Assembly (NCBI RefSeq): GCF_022569295.1
Contig: NZ_JAKFIA010000002.1
Span: forward strand, 124,001-188,000
Direction: 5' to 3'
Length of the DNA stretch: 64,000 bases
DNA from: Pedomonas mirosovicensis
GTDB lineage: Bacteria; Pseudomonadota; Alphaproteobacteria; Sphingomonadales; Sphingomonadaceae
The position numbers were made by a program, and so were the translations under genes. The notes beneath the pieces were generated by a model. It made no database searches and was not told where the DNA came from. It saw only the letters and a list, made by a program, of their open reading frames with translations. Numbering within the stretch: position 1 is the first letter of the stretch; each line of letters opens with the position of its first letter. Positions 33,916-41,920 of this stretch are shown here, in pieces.

Positions 33916-34349
33916 TTCCCTGCCCCCTTCGCATCGATCGGATAGGCAATGACCAGCACCAGATCCTCGCTGCCCACCTGCCGGATGCCCACGTTATTGC
34001 CCGTGTAGATATAAACGGCGGTGCCCTGCTTGACGCGGGTGGTCTTGCCATCGGCGATGAGATCCCCCTGCCCTGAGAGCACGTAATAGACCTCGTCGTG
34101 CTTCAGCACATGCTCGCCAATGGACGCGCCCGGATGCAGCGCGCGCACGCGGAACTCCATGGAGCGGTCCGGCGCCTGGTCGGAATAGCGGTAGGCCGTG
34201 CTCATTCCCGTGCCGTTGTGCGGCGGGGGCTGCTCGGATTTCACGGAATCCTGCGGCATGATGATGACGGAGCGCTGCGGCGCGGCCTCAGCGGTGGTGA
34301 CACCGGCGGCCAGCAGCAGCCCCGCCAAACTCAAGGCAGAAAGTCTCAT
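33912..34349 (-). CDS. Exported cupin protein, co-transcribed with pectate lyase
   Basis: 145 residues with a signal peptide (MRLSALSLAGLLLAAGVTTA, cleaved near AEAA). One cupin domain: motif 1 reads GEHVLKHDEVYYVLSGQG with two histidines and a glutamate, motif 2 reads QGTAVYIYTGNNVGIRQVG, where the usual histidine is missing. KdgF, a cupin, opens unsaturated galacturonate in other pectin degraders, but that protein is cytoplasmic and has an intact metal site. A periplasmic sugar-binding or KdgF-like role is possible; neither is shown. First gene of the pelA unit. Confidence 0.82.
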   Translation of the reverse strand: MRLSALSLAGLLLAAGVTTAEAAPQRSVIIMPQDSVKSEQPPPHNGTGMSTAYRYSDQAPDRSMEFRVRALHPGASIGEHVLKHDEVYYVLSGQGDLIADGKTTRVKQGTAVYIYTGNNVGIRQVGSEDLVLVIAYPIDAKGAGK

Positions 34350-34402
34350 TGTGTCCTCCCCAATTCCACGCCCGCTTCGGTTTTTCGCGGGTCTATGTTG
34401 TA

Positions 34403-34420
34403 AATGACACCGGTTTCCTA
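34403..34420. promoter_or_regulatory. ACCGGT operator, cupin-pelA / exuT divergent promoter
   Basis: AATGACACCGGTTTCCTA, centred on ACCGGT. It lies 54 bp before the cupin start and 52 bp before exuT. One of seven matching sites; the LacI-family regulator at 46.4-47.4 kb is the presumed binder. Confidence 0.72.
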
Positions 34421-34471
34421 TACAGAAGTCAAGAATAGATAAAAAAAATTACGACCGGGGAGGAATGAATT

Positions 34472-35782
34472 ATGGCAGAGGCGAGCGTTGATCGCGCCCC
34501 GACAACGACGGGCAGCGATGCGACTCAAACGGTGAAACCAGGCGGCCGCTTGCGGTGGACAATCTGCGGCCTGCTGTTTTTCGCAACGACCATCAATTAC
34601 ATCGACCGCCAGATGATTTCCGTGCTCAAGCCCACGCTGGAGACGGAACTCGGCTGGAGCGAGACCGACTACGCCGACATCGTCTTCTGGTTTCAGGCGG
34701 CCTATGCGCTTGGCTACTTCGCCTTCGGGCGGCTGATGGACCGGCTGGGCGCGCGCTTCGGCTACTCGCTGGCCGCGGCGATCTGGGGCATTGCCGCCAT
34801 GTGCACGGGCTTTGCCCGCACGGCAGCGGACTTCATGCTGGCCCGCGCCGCGCTGGGCCTGGGCGAGTCGGGCAACTTCCCGGCCGGCATCAAGGCGGTG
34901 GCCGAGTGGTTCCCCAAGAAGGAGCGGGCCTTCGCCATCGGCATCTTCAACGCCGGGGCCAACGTCGGGGCCATCGTCACCCCCATCATCGCGCCGATCC
35001 TCGTCTACCACTACGGCTGGCCGACCGCCTTCTACGTGTCGGGCGGGCTGGTGCTGGTGTGGCTGGCGCTGTGGCTGTCCGTCTACCGCCGTCCGCGGGA
35101 GCACAAGCGCCTCTCGGCCAGCGAGCTGGCCTATATCGAGAGCGATCCCGCCGACGCTCCGGGCCGCATGCCCTGGCTTTCGCTGCTGGGCAAGCGCCAG
35201 ACCTGGGCCTATGCCATCGGCAAGTTCCTCACCGACCCCATCTGGTGGATGTTCCTGTTCTGGCTGCCTGACTTCTTCGCCAAGCAGTACAACCTCGACC
35301 TGATGAGCTTCGGCCCGCCGCTCGTCGCCATCTACATCATCTCGGACCTGGGCAGCATCGCGGGCGGCTGGCTCTCCTCCCGCCTCATCAAGAAGGGCTG
35401 GAGCGTCAACGCCGGGCGCAAGACCGCCATGCTGATCTGCGCCCTGTGCGTGCTGCCGGTGTTCCTGGCCATCCATGCCGACAGCCTGTGGGCGGCCGTT
35501 GCCATCATCGGCCTCGCCACCGCCGCGCACCAGGGCTGGTCCGCCAACCTCTACACCCTGCCGTCCGACATGTTCCCCCGCCGCGCCGTCGGCTCGGTGG
35601 TGGGCATCGGCGGCACGCTGGGCGCCATCGGGGGCATGTTCATGGCCAAGTTCGCCGGCTGGGTGCTGGAGACGACCGGCAGCTACATGCCCATGTTCAT
35701 TCTTGCCGGTTCGGCCTATCTGCTGGCCCTCGGCATCATCCACCTGCTCGCGCCGCGTCTGAGCCAGGCCGAGCAGGACTAA
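34472..35782 (+). CDS. exuT: Hexuronate MFS transporter (ExuT type)
   Basis: 436 residues, 12 helices, anion:cation symporter family. Marks: ATTINYIDRQMISVLKPTLE, the R-rich loop FGRLMDRLGARFGY, ARAALGLGESGNFPAGIKAV and EWFPKKERAFAIGIFNAGAN, as in ExuT/GudP-like carriers. GAGGGGAGGA lies just before the ATG. It should take galacturonate or related uronates across the inner membrane by proton symport. Divergent from the pectate lyase unit with a shared operator, and followed at 88 bp by an FAH-fold gene with its own operator. Confidence 0.92.
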   Translation: MAEASVDRAPTTTGSDATQTVKPGGRLRWTICGLLFFATTINYIDRQMISVLKPTLETELGWSETDYADIVFWFQAAYALGYFAFGRLMDRLGARFGYSLAAAIWGIAAMCTGFARTAADFMLARAALGLGESGNFPAGIKAVAEWFPKKERAFAIGIFNAGANVGAIVTPIIAPILVYHYGWPTAFYVSGGLVLVWLALWLSVYRRPREHKRLSASELAYIESDPADAPGRMPWLSLLGKRQTWAYAIGKFLTDPIWWMFLFWLPDFFAKQYNLDLMSFGPPLVAIYIISDLGSIAGGWLSSRLIKKGWSVNAGRKTAMLICALCVLPVFLAIHADSLWAAVAIIGLATAAHQGWSANLYTLPSDMFPRRAVGSVVGIGGTLGAIGGMFMAKFAGWVLETTGSYMPMFILAGSAYLLALGIIHLLAPRLSQAEQD

Positions 35783-35827
35783 ACCTCCGGCATCATGGCG
35801 CCGCCTGCCCCACCGGGTGGGCGGCGC

Positions 35828-35845
35828 TTTGACACCGGTTTACTA
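35828..35845. promoter_or_regulatory. ACCGGT operator before the FAH-fold gene
   Basis: TTTGACACCGGTTTACTA, 25 bp before the ATG at 35871. Shares TTGACACCGGTT with the site before eda and the kduI operon. Confidence 0.7.
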
Positions 35846-35870
35846 ACGTCTATTCAGGACTGAGCACAGC

Positions 35871-36698
35871 ATGAAACTTTCCGAGGATTCTTCCTCCTCT
35901 CCCAGCCCGGCAGCCGTGGCGACCGCCTTCACGGGCGCGCGCAGCCAAGCCGTTGCCGTGCCGGGTTTTCCGGGCGATGTTCTGCCCGCCACGCTGGCGG
36001 ACGCCTACGCCATTCAGGACGAGGCCATCGCCCTCTGGCCCGACCGGATCATCGGCTGGAAGATCGGCCGCATCCCTGAGCCCTTCGCGGCGCAACTGGG
36101 CGCGGACCGGCTGATGGGCCCCATCTTCGCCGGCAAGCTGTGGCAAGCAGGCGCAACGCCGACCGCCGTGCCCGTTTTCGTGGGCGGCTTCGCGGCCGTG
36201 GAGGCGGAATTCGTCATTCGCGTGGCCCGCAACGCCGACCCCGCCAAGACCGCCTACACGCTGGAGGAAGCGGCCGAGCTGATCGGCGCCTTCCATGTGG
36301 GGATCGAGATGGCCGGCAGTCCGCTCGCCACCATCAACGTGCTGGGGCCAACCGCCGTCGTCTCCGACTTCGGCAACAACAACGGCCTCATCCTCGGCCC
36401 CGAACTGCCGGACTGGCAAGGCCAGCCGCTGGAAGCGCTGCGCTGCGAGACCTTCATCGAGGGTCAGTCGGCTGGCACCGGCACCGGCGCCAACCTGCCG
36501 GGCGGGCCGGTTTCCGCCCTGCGTTTCGCGCTGGAAACCGGCGCAAGGCGCGGCCGTCCCCTGCAGGCGGGCGATCTTATTTCAACCGGCGCCGTGACCG
36601 GCATTCATGACATCCACGCCGGCGAGAAAGCCCGCGTGACCTTCCCCGGCGGGCACGAGATCCACTGCGTCACCGTGCCGGCCGCCGGCCAGATCTGA
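35871..36698 (+). CDS. FAH-fold hydratase/decarboxylase-like protein of the pectin regulon
   Basis: 275 residues resembling 2-keto-4-pentenoate hydratase (MhpD) rather than true fumarylacetoacetase. Visible blocks: LADAYAIQDEAIALW, RIIGWKIGRI, GGFAAVEAEFVIRVARN with the metal-binding glutamates, FHVGIEMAGSP, and GDLISTGAVTGIHD. The family hydrates or decarboxylates 2-keto acids with a divalent metal. It has its own ACCGGT operator and follows exuT, so it should act on a pectin-derived keto acid. No step of the KduI-KduD-KdgK-Eda route needs it; a bypass or clean-up reaction is plausible. Reaction not assigned. Confidence 0.85.
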   Translation: MKLSEDSSSSPSPAAVATAFTGARSQAVAVPGFPGDVLPATLADAYAIQDEAIALWPDRIIGWKIGRIPEPFAAQLGADRLMGPIFAGKLWQAGATPTAVPVFVGGFAAVEAEFVIRVARNADPAKTAYTLEEAAELIGAFHVGIEMAGSPLATINVLGPTAVVSDFGNNNGLILGPELPDWQGQPLEALRCETFIEGQSAGTGTGANLPGGPVSALRFALETGARRGRPLQAGDLISTGAVTGIHDIHAGEKARVTFPGGHEIHCVTVPAAGQI

Positions 36699-36711
36699 AT
36701 CCCAGAGCTGA

Positions 36712-37005
36712 GTCAGCGCCGACTGATCGGCGCTGACAACCAGCGGGGGCCGCCTTCCTGATCCGTCGGCGGCCCCAAGGCGGCGCACCACAGCGCTGCA
36801 ATCGATCCGGACCATAGGCACAATTTTCGTTTATAGCGCAGGAGGGGGTCATCCCTCTTGGCAACCTCCCTGTCTTTTTGCGGGACGTGCGTGGCCGGAA
36901 CGTCCAGCGCACTGAAAATCATGTGTAAAAAAAGGCCGCGCCCTTGAGCGAAGGACGCGGCCCGATAAATCGAATGGGGGTGCAGGGGGCCCCGAGACCC
37001 CCTGC
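36712..37005. repeat. Gene-end hairpins, copy 3 (FAH-fold gene / GH43)
   Basis: In the 336-bp convergent gap. A perfect hairpin (arms GTCAGCGCCGA and TCGGCGCTGAC, 36712-36737) is followed by a second one (GGGGCCGCC/GGCGGCCCC, 36746-36776). CCCTCTTGGCAACCTCCC at 36853-36870 occurs again inverted at 56003. Near the GH43 end, GCGGCCCGATAA and CGAATGGGGG precede a hairpin with arms GCAGGGGG and CCCCCTGC (36982-37005), matching the other copies. No gene is supported in the gap. Confidence 0.55.
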
Positions 37006-37034
37006 TATTCTACTCAACAATCAAAGCTGAACAC

Positions 37035-38657
37035 TCAAAGCGCCTGATAGGTGAAGTTGGAGAAGCGGGCCTCGCCCTTGCCTGCCGCGTAGAGCGCCGG
37101 GCGCAGGCTGAGGAAGTCGCCGGCCACATTGTGGTGGTAGCCCGAGACTTCCATCTGCACGCCGAACTTCTCCCAGGTCTTGCCGTCATCCGTGCTGGTG
37201 TGGATGGTCAGCACATTGCGATCGTTGGTGAGGCGTAGGCGGCATTTCCGGCCCAGCCCCTGGGGTGCCCGCCCGCCCCGCTGGAGGCCGTAGCGGTGCA
37301 TCACCAGTTTGTTGGGGGCAAGGCCCAGCCCCGCATAGAGCCGCCGGTTGTAGAACAGCAGCAGGCCGGCTTCCGCGCCATCATCCACCTCCACGTCGCA
37401 CTCGACGCGATAGGCCTGATCGCCCGCGATGCAGGCGATGGGCGAGCAGTTGCTGGGCGTCGTGCCCTTGGCCTTCACATGCAGCACGCCGCCCTCGCGG
37501 CGCACCCGCGCCGCCTCATTGGGGGCGGGATCGTAGAAGGCCCACTGGATGCCGAACTTGTCGGTGGAGAAGTCGTCGCTCAGCGCAAAGCCGTGCGGCT
37601 GCTCGCCAAGGTCGAGCGGCTTCTTGAGCGGAGCCGAGAGATCGCCGCCCTTCGGCCGGAACCAGCCGTCCTTGGTCCACTCGATCGGCTCCAGCAGCGT
37701 CTGGCGGCCCAGCGTCCAGAAGCCGTTCTCGTAGCCGTGGTAGACCATCCACCACTGGCCGTTCGGCCCCTCGAAGGGCGTGGCATGGCCGCGCGACCAC
37801 CACTTCTCCGAGACCGACTGGGTCTTGACGATGGGGTTGCCGGGGTCGTTCTCCCACGGCCCGTTGATGGAGCGCGAGCGGGCGACGATGACCATGTGCC
37901 CGGTCGGCGGACCGGCCGTGCCGCCGACGGCCGTAATCATGTAAAACCAGTCGCCGCGGCGGATCAGTTTCGGCCCCTCGGGCGAGAAGGATTCCACCAC
38001 CCAGTTTTCCGGATAGTGCCACGGATCATAGACGTGCTCGACCGCGCCCGCCTTGGCAAGGCCATCCGGCGTCAGCCGCACCCGATCACCGCCACTGAGG
38101 AAAAGATACCGCGTCCCGTCCTCGCCCACCACGTGGCCGGGGTCGATATGGTCGGGCAGGTCGAGATCGATGGGCTCGCTCCACGGCCCTTCGATGGACG
38201 GGGCGTGGATGACGTAAATGGAGCGCCGGTTCGGAAAGCGCGCCGGAATGTAGAGGTAATAGCGGCCTTCGTGCTTCGCCAGCTCCGGCGCCCACACCGA
38301 GCCGATGGGGGTTTTCAGCGCTGCCGTTACCGGCCGCCAGTTCACCAGGTCCTTCGAATGCCAGATGAGGAGACCCGGATAGGCATCGAAGCTGGAATGG
38401 GTCATGTAATAGTCGTCACCATCGCGGAGCAACGTCGGGTCCGGCCGGTCGCCCGCCACGATGGGGTTGAGGAAGGTGCCATTGCCAAGGTCCGCGCGGC
38501 GCTGGCCCTCGATGCCGGGCCGCCATTTCAGATTGGACCAATCGGCGCAGCTGCTGCTGGCGCGGGAGCATTGCGCGAAAACAGGCGACGAAAGCGCCCC
38601 GGCCACCGCGCTGAGCGCAAGCGAGCCGAGCAGTTGGCGGCGATTGAGACCAGGCAT
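37035..38657 (-). CDS. Exported glycoside hydrolase family 43 enzyme
   Basis: 540 residues. A Tat-like N-terminus (NRRQLLGSLALSAVAGALSS) precedes a five-bladed propeller: catalytic base Asp in DRPDPTLLRDGDDYYM, GSVWAPELAKHEGRYYLYI, and the acid Glu in SPEGPKLIRRGDWFYMITA. A C-terminal beta-sandwich (residues about 350-540, YRVECDVEVDDGAEAGLL) is as in many xylosidase/arabinofuranosidase members. In a pectin locus, arabinan or galactan side chains are probable substrates. It follows the TonB receptor gene on the same strand, separated by a terminator. Confidence 0.92.
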   Translation of the reverse strand: MPGLNRRQLLGSLALSAVAGALSSPVFAQCSRASSSCADWSNLKWRPGIEGQRRADLGNGTFLNPIVAGDRPDPTLLRDGDDYYMTHSSFDAYPGLLIWHSKDLVNWRPVTAALKTPIGSVWAPELAKHEGRYYLYIPARFPNRRSIYVIHAPSIEGPWSEPIDLDLPDHIDPGHVVGEDGTRYLFLSGGDRVRLTPDGLAKAGAVEHVYDPWHYPENWVVESFSPEGPKLIRRGDWFYMITAVGGTAGPPTGHMVIVARSRSINGPWENDPGNPIVKTQSVSEKWWSRGHATPFEGPNGQWWMVYHGYENGFWTLGRQTLLEPIEWTKDGWFRPKGGDLSAPLKKPLDLGEQPHGFALSDDFSTDKFGIQWAFYDPAPNEAARVRREGGVLHVKAKGTTPSNCSPIACIAGDQAYRVECDVEVDDGAEAGLLLFYNRRLYAGLGLAPNKLVMHRYGLQRGGRAPQGLGRKCRLRLTNDRNVLTIHTSTDDGKTWEKFGVQMEVSGYHHNVAGDFLSLRPALYAAGKGEARFSNFTYQAL

Positions 38658-38713
38658 GGCGAGCCCCCTTCAGAAACCTGAGATACCGGCTCCGTGCCGC
38701 CGCCGGCGGGCGG

Positions 38714-38746
38714 TAAAAAAATGCGGGCGACCTTTCGGTCGCCCGC
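38714..38746 (-). terminator. Rho-independent terminator of the TonB receptor gene
   Basis: Ten-base arms GCGGGCGACC and GGTCGCCCGC with a 4-base loop, 16 bases behind the receptor stop, followed on the minus strand by ATTTTTTT. A strong classical terminator; GH43 downstream may depend on read-through or its own promoter. Confidence 0.85.
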
Positions 38747-38761
38747 CTGCTGTCGAACGCC

Positions 38762-41584
38762 TTACATCTTGTAGCGTGCGCCAAAGATGATGGTACGACC
38801 GAAGTGGTTGTACTCGTAGTTGCGGTTCGAATAGATGTCGACGAACCGGTCGCGGTAGTCGTCGGTCAGGTTCACGCCTTCCAGCGACAGCTCCAGGGCC
38901 TCGGTCAGCTTGTAGCGCACGGAGGCGTCCACGTTGACCGAGCTGTTGTAGCCCTCGAAGAAGTTGTTGGTGGCGCTGGTGCCGTCGATGAAGCCGCTGC
39001 GGTAGCTGACCGACGCGCGGGCGCTGAACCGGTCGTCTTCATAGTACAGCGTGGCGTTGTAGGCGCGCTTGGACAGGTTGCTCAGGCGCTCCTTGATGAT
39101 GATGGTCTCGTCGCCGCGCTTGAACTCGTATTCCACATCCGAGTCCACGAAGGTGGCGTTGACGATACCGCCGAAGTTGCCCCAGAAGCCCGGCAGGAAC
39201 CGGAACGGACCCTGCAGCGAGACTTCCAGACCCTTCAGCTTGCCGCCATCGCCGCTACCGATGCTGCGGATCTCCCATTCGCGGCCTTCCGGGTCGCTCG
39301 CCGCCGGCGAGCTGGGCAGGATGACCGAGATCGGCAGGCCCGTGGAGGCGAAGGTGCCGGTCGTGGTGGTCGAGATCGGGAAGCTGGCGATGTCCTTGGC
39401 GAACACGGCCACCGAGAAGATCGACTGCGGCGCGAAGTACCACTCGAACGCCAGGTCGTAGGCCGTAGCCTTGAACGGCTCCAGGTTCGGGTTGCCGTAG
39501 CTGACGCGGTAGTTGAAGCCGTCCACCGAGCCGCCCGGCGTCAGGTTGCCGAGGCTCGGACGGGTCATCACCTTGGAGACAGCGCCGCGGATGATGATGT
39601 CCTCGGTCGGGAACAGCGCCAGGTTGGCCGACGGCAGCCAGTTGTCGTAGTGGCGCTTGGCGTGCACTTCGACTCCGCTGTTGAGGCCGGTCGACTTCTG
39701 GTCGGTCCGCATGTAGCGCAGACCAACGTTGGCGGCGTACTCAAGGCCGAACAGCTCGCTCTTGACGTTGGCCTGGAGGTAACCGCCGGTCGCCTCTTCA
39801 ACCACCGAGCGGATGTTGCCTGGGTCCTGCTTCAGCTCGCGGTCATAAAGACCGGTGTAGGCAGCCGCCGCGTCGATGTTCGGCACCAGCCATTCGGTGG
39901 TGGTGCCTGCCGGCTGACCGGCCTTGCCCAGCTTGAACAGCGTGGCCAGATCCGACGAAACGGGCAGACCGTAGACCGCGCCGGCGCCGGTGACGCTCTT
40001 CGGCGTACAGGTGACCTCGCCCAGAACCGCATCAGGCGCGGCAACGTCGCTGGAGGGGCAAACCACCGCGTCGCGGGTGTAGGTTTCCGTGTCGAAGCTG
40101 AAGCGGCGGTAGACCGCGCCGGCCTCAAGCTCGATCGCGTCGGTCACGTCCCACTCGGTCTTGAGCGACAGGGTGCGGAACTTGTTGACGACGCTGGTCG
40201 GGCGGTCACGGATTTCAGCCAGCTGGAAGTTGGCCGGATCGGTGACGCTGGTGCCGAAGCTCAGCACCGGGCTCCGCATATCCGTGTAGTCGTAGCTATA
40301 GCCGTCGGCATCGCGGTCGTCGAAGATCATCGTGGTCTCGACCGGGATGCTGGCGTCGGACTTGGAGAAGCCGCCCAGCAGCTCGACCCGGAACACGTCC
40401 GAGAACTCGTGCTTCAGGTTGCCGCTCAGCTGGTAGAACTCGGTCGACGACTTGCGGCGGTAGCTTTCCGTACGCACCCAGGCGTTGTCGAACGTGCCCT
40501 TGATCAGGTTGTTGTTCTCGTCGATCTCGTAATCGACGACATCCATGCCCTTTTCGTTGCTGCGGAACAGCACCTCGCCCCAGGATTCGGAGCGGGTTTC
40601 CTTGAACTTGGAATAAAGGCCATCGATCGACAGCACGGTGCGATCGGTCGGAGCCCACTGGACGCTGGCGGTCAGGCCCAGGCGGTCGCGGTCGTGCGCC
40701 ACCTCGCCGTAGCGCGGAATACGTGGGTGGAAGGCGTCAGCAACTTCGGCGCAGGCTTCAGGCTGCGTATCGCCGCCGCAGGCCTCGCCGCCCACCGAGC
40801 GGAACTGGGCCTGCTGCCAGCGCACCGTGTTGTTGCCCAGCTCCAGCGTGTTGCTGGATTGGTAGGCCGCCGACACCGACGCGCCGAAGGTGCCGTCGTC
40901 GTTCTTCCAGGCGACGAGACCGGCGACGCGCGGGCCCAGATCCTTGCTGAGCGTGTTGTACTGGCCCTGCACCGAGCCGACGACGGTCAGGCCCGCCTTG
41001 CCGGCCAGCGGATTGCCGGTGTTGAGGTCCACGACCGCGCCGAGCGAGCCTTCGTCGAGCGAGGCTTCCGCCGTCTTGTGCACGACGATGGAGTTGAACA
41101 GCTCGGAGGCGAACACGTTGAAGTCGAACGCGCGGTCGCGATTGGGGCTCGCGCCGTCGGTCGAGGTGGTGATGGTCTCCATGCCATTGACGCGCACGCG
41201 GGTGAACTGCGCGCCGAGACCGCGCACCGTGATGGCGCGGCCTTCGCCGCCATCGCGCAGAATCGAGATGCCCGGAATACGCTGTAGCGATTCCGCCAGG
41301 TTCTGATCCGGGAATTTCGCGATATCCTCGGCGACGATCACGTCGACCGAGCTGACCGAATCACGCTTGGCGTCGAGCGCGACTTCCAGCGAGCGGCGGA
41401 AGCCGGTGACAACGATTTCCTCCATCGCCATGGAAGACCCGGCGGTCGTGGCGGTGGCGGGCTGCTCGGTGGTCGTCTGGGCGAGCGCCGGCGTTGCCGT
41501 CAGCAGAGCCAGGGCGAGCGCCTTGCTTGAAACGCCGCATCGTGATGCGCGGCCGGCAACGCCGACCTTCCTGTCCTTGATCAT
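38762..41584 (-). CDS. TonB-dependent receptor for pectin oligosaccharides (Xanthomonas-Caulobacter type)
   Basis: 940 residues from the third of three consecutive ATGs (41584), which is 6 bases behind GGGGAGG; the first two (41590, 41587) are too close to it. Signal peptide (SSKALALALLTATPALAQ), a TonB box in EEIVVTGFRRSLE, a plug domain (NLAESLQRIPGISILRDGGE, RGLGAQFTRVRVNGMET) and a 22-strand barrel ending GRTIIFGARYKM, as in TIGR01782. Such receptors import plant oligosaccharides. Two ACCGGT operators lie upstream, and the flanking genes are an esterase and GH43, so oligogalacturonide or arabinan uptake is inferred. Confidence 0.93.
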   Translation of the reverse strand: MIKDRKVGVAGRASRCGVSSKALALALLTATPALAQTTTEQPATATTAGSSMAMEEIVVTGFRRSLEVALDAKRDSVSSVDVIVAEDIAKFPDQNLAESLQRIPGISILRDGGEGRAITVRGLGAQFTRVRVNGMETITTSTDGASPNRDRAFDFNVFASELFNSIVVHKTAEASLDEGSLGAVVDLNTGNPLAGKAGLTVVGSVQGQYNTLSKDLGPRVAGLVAWKNDDGTFGASVSAAYQSSNTLELGNNTVRWQQAQFRSVGGEACGGDTQPEACAEVADAFHPRIPRYGEVAHDRDRLGLTASVQWAPTDRTVLSIDGLYSKFKETRSESWGEVLFRSNEKGMDVVDYEIDENNNLIKGTFDNAWVRTESYRRKSSTEFYQLSGNLKHEFSDVFRVELLGGFSKSDASIPVETTMIFDDRDADGYSYDYTDMRSPVLSFGTSVTDPANFQLAEIRDRPTSVVNKFRTLSLKTEWDVTDAIELEAGAVYRRFSFDTETYTRDAVVCPSSDVAAPDAVLGEVTCTPKSVTGAGAVYGLPVSSDLATLFKLGKAGQPAGTTTEWLVPNIDAAAAYTGLYDRELKQDPGNIRSVVEEATGGYLQANVKSELFGLEYAANVGLRYMRTDQKSTGLNSGVEVHAKRHYDNWLPSANLALFPTEDIIIRGAVSKVMTRPSLGNLTPGGSVDGFNYRVSYGNPNLEPFKATAYDLAFEWYFAPQSIFSVAVFAKDIASFPISTTTTGTFASTGLPISVILPSSPAASDPEGREWEIRSIGSGDGGKLKGLEVSLQGPFRFLPGFWGNFGGIVNATFVDSDVEYEFKRGDETIIIKERLSNLSKRAYNATLYYEDDRFSARASVSYRSGFIDGTSATNNFFEGYNSSVNVDASVRYKLTEALELSLEGVNLTDDYRDRFVDIYSNRNYEYNHFGRTIIFGARYKM

Positions 41585-41648
41585 CATCATCCTCCCCTTG
41601 CGGCCTTGTTCTTGAAGGGGCCGCAGAAAAATTTTCCCCGGTTTTTCT

Positions 41649-41666
41649 AATGATACCGGTGGACAG
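41649..41666. promoter_or_regulatory. ACCGGT operator, promoter-proximal, TonB receptor
   Basis: TAATGATACCGGTGGACA, 65 bp before the receptor start. With the site at 41829 it brackets the probable promoter, a layout that would permit looping. Confidence 0.62.
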
Positions 41667-41828
41667 AACGCGACGCAAAAATCGGTGCCAACACCGCACC
41701 GTACACAATCGGGACAGGATAGAATTCGGGAATTCCGCCGCAAACACACGGCGAACGATGGCCTATCCTCCCCAGGCGGGCTTTATTTGTTATCACGGCC
41801 CGCCTTTTCACCGGCGCCTGCTCTACGA

Positions 41829-41846
41829 CAAGTAACCGGTGTCATT
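41829..41846. promoter_or_regulatory. ACCGGT operator, distal, TonB receptor
   Basis: CAAGTAACCGGTGTCATT; its reverse complement starts AATGACACCGGTTACTT, the same as the site before eda/lacI. It lies 180 bp from the proximal site. The 336-bp stretch between receptor and esterase genes holds no supportable gene. Confidence 0.7.
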
Positions 41847-41920
41847 CGTTAGAATTACAACTTTATATCGGCCTGTCAATGTTCGGCTTGCCGCTTGTTG
41901 CCCAATCTGTTGCGAACAGG

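Noticed and set aside
36582-36912. Short minus-strand frames in the FAH/GH43 gap
   Set aside because: No family, no start signal, overlapping hairpins; treated as gene-end region.
41829-41920. Separate promoter gene or sRNA between TonB receptor and esterase
   Set aside because: Only operators and AT-rich spacer seen; no hairpin with a T tract.
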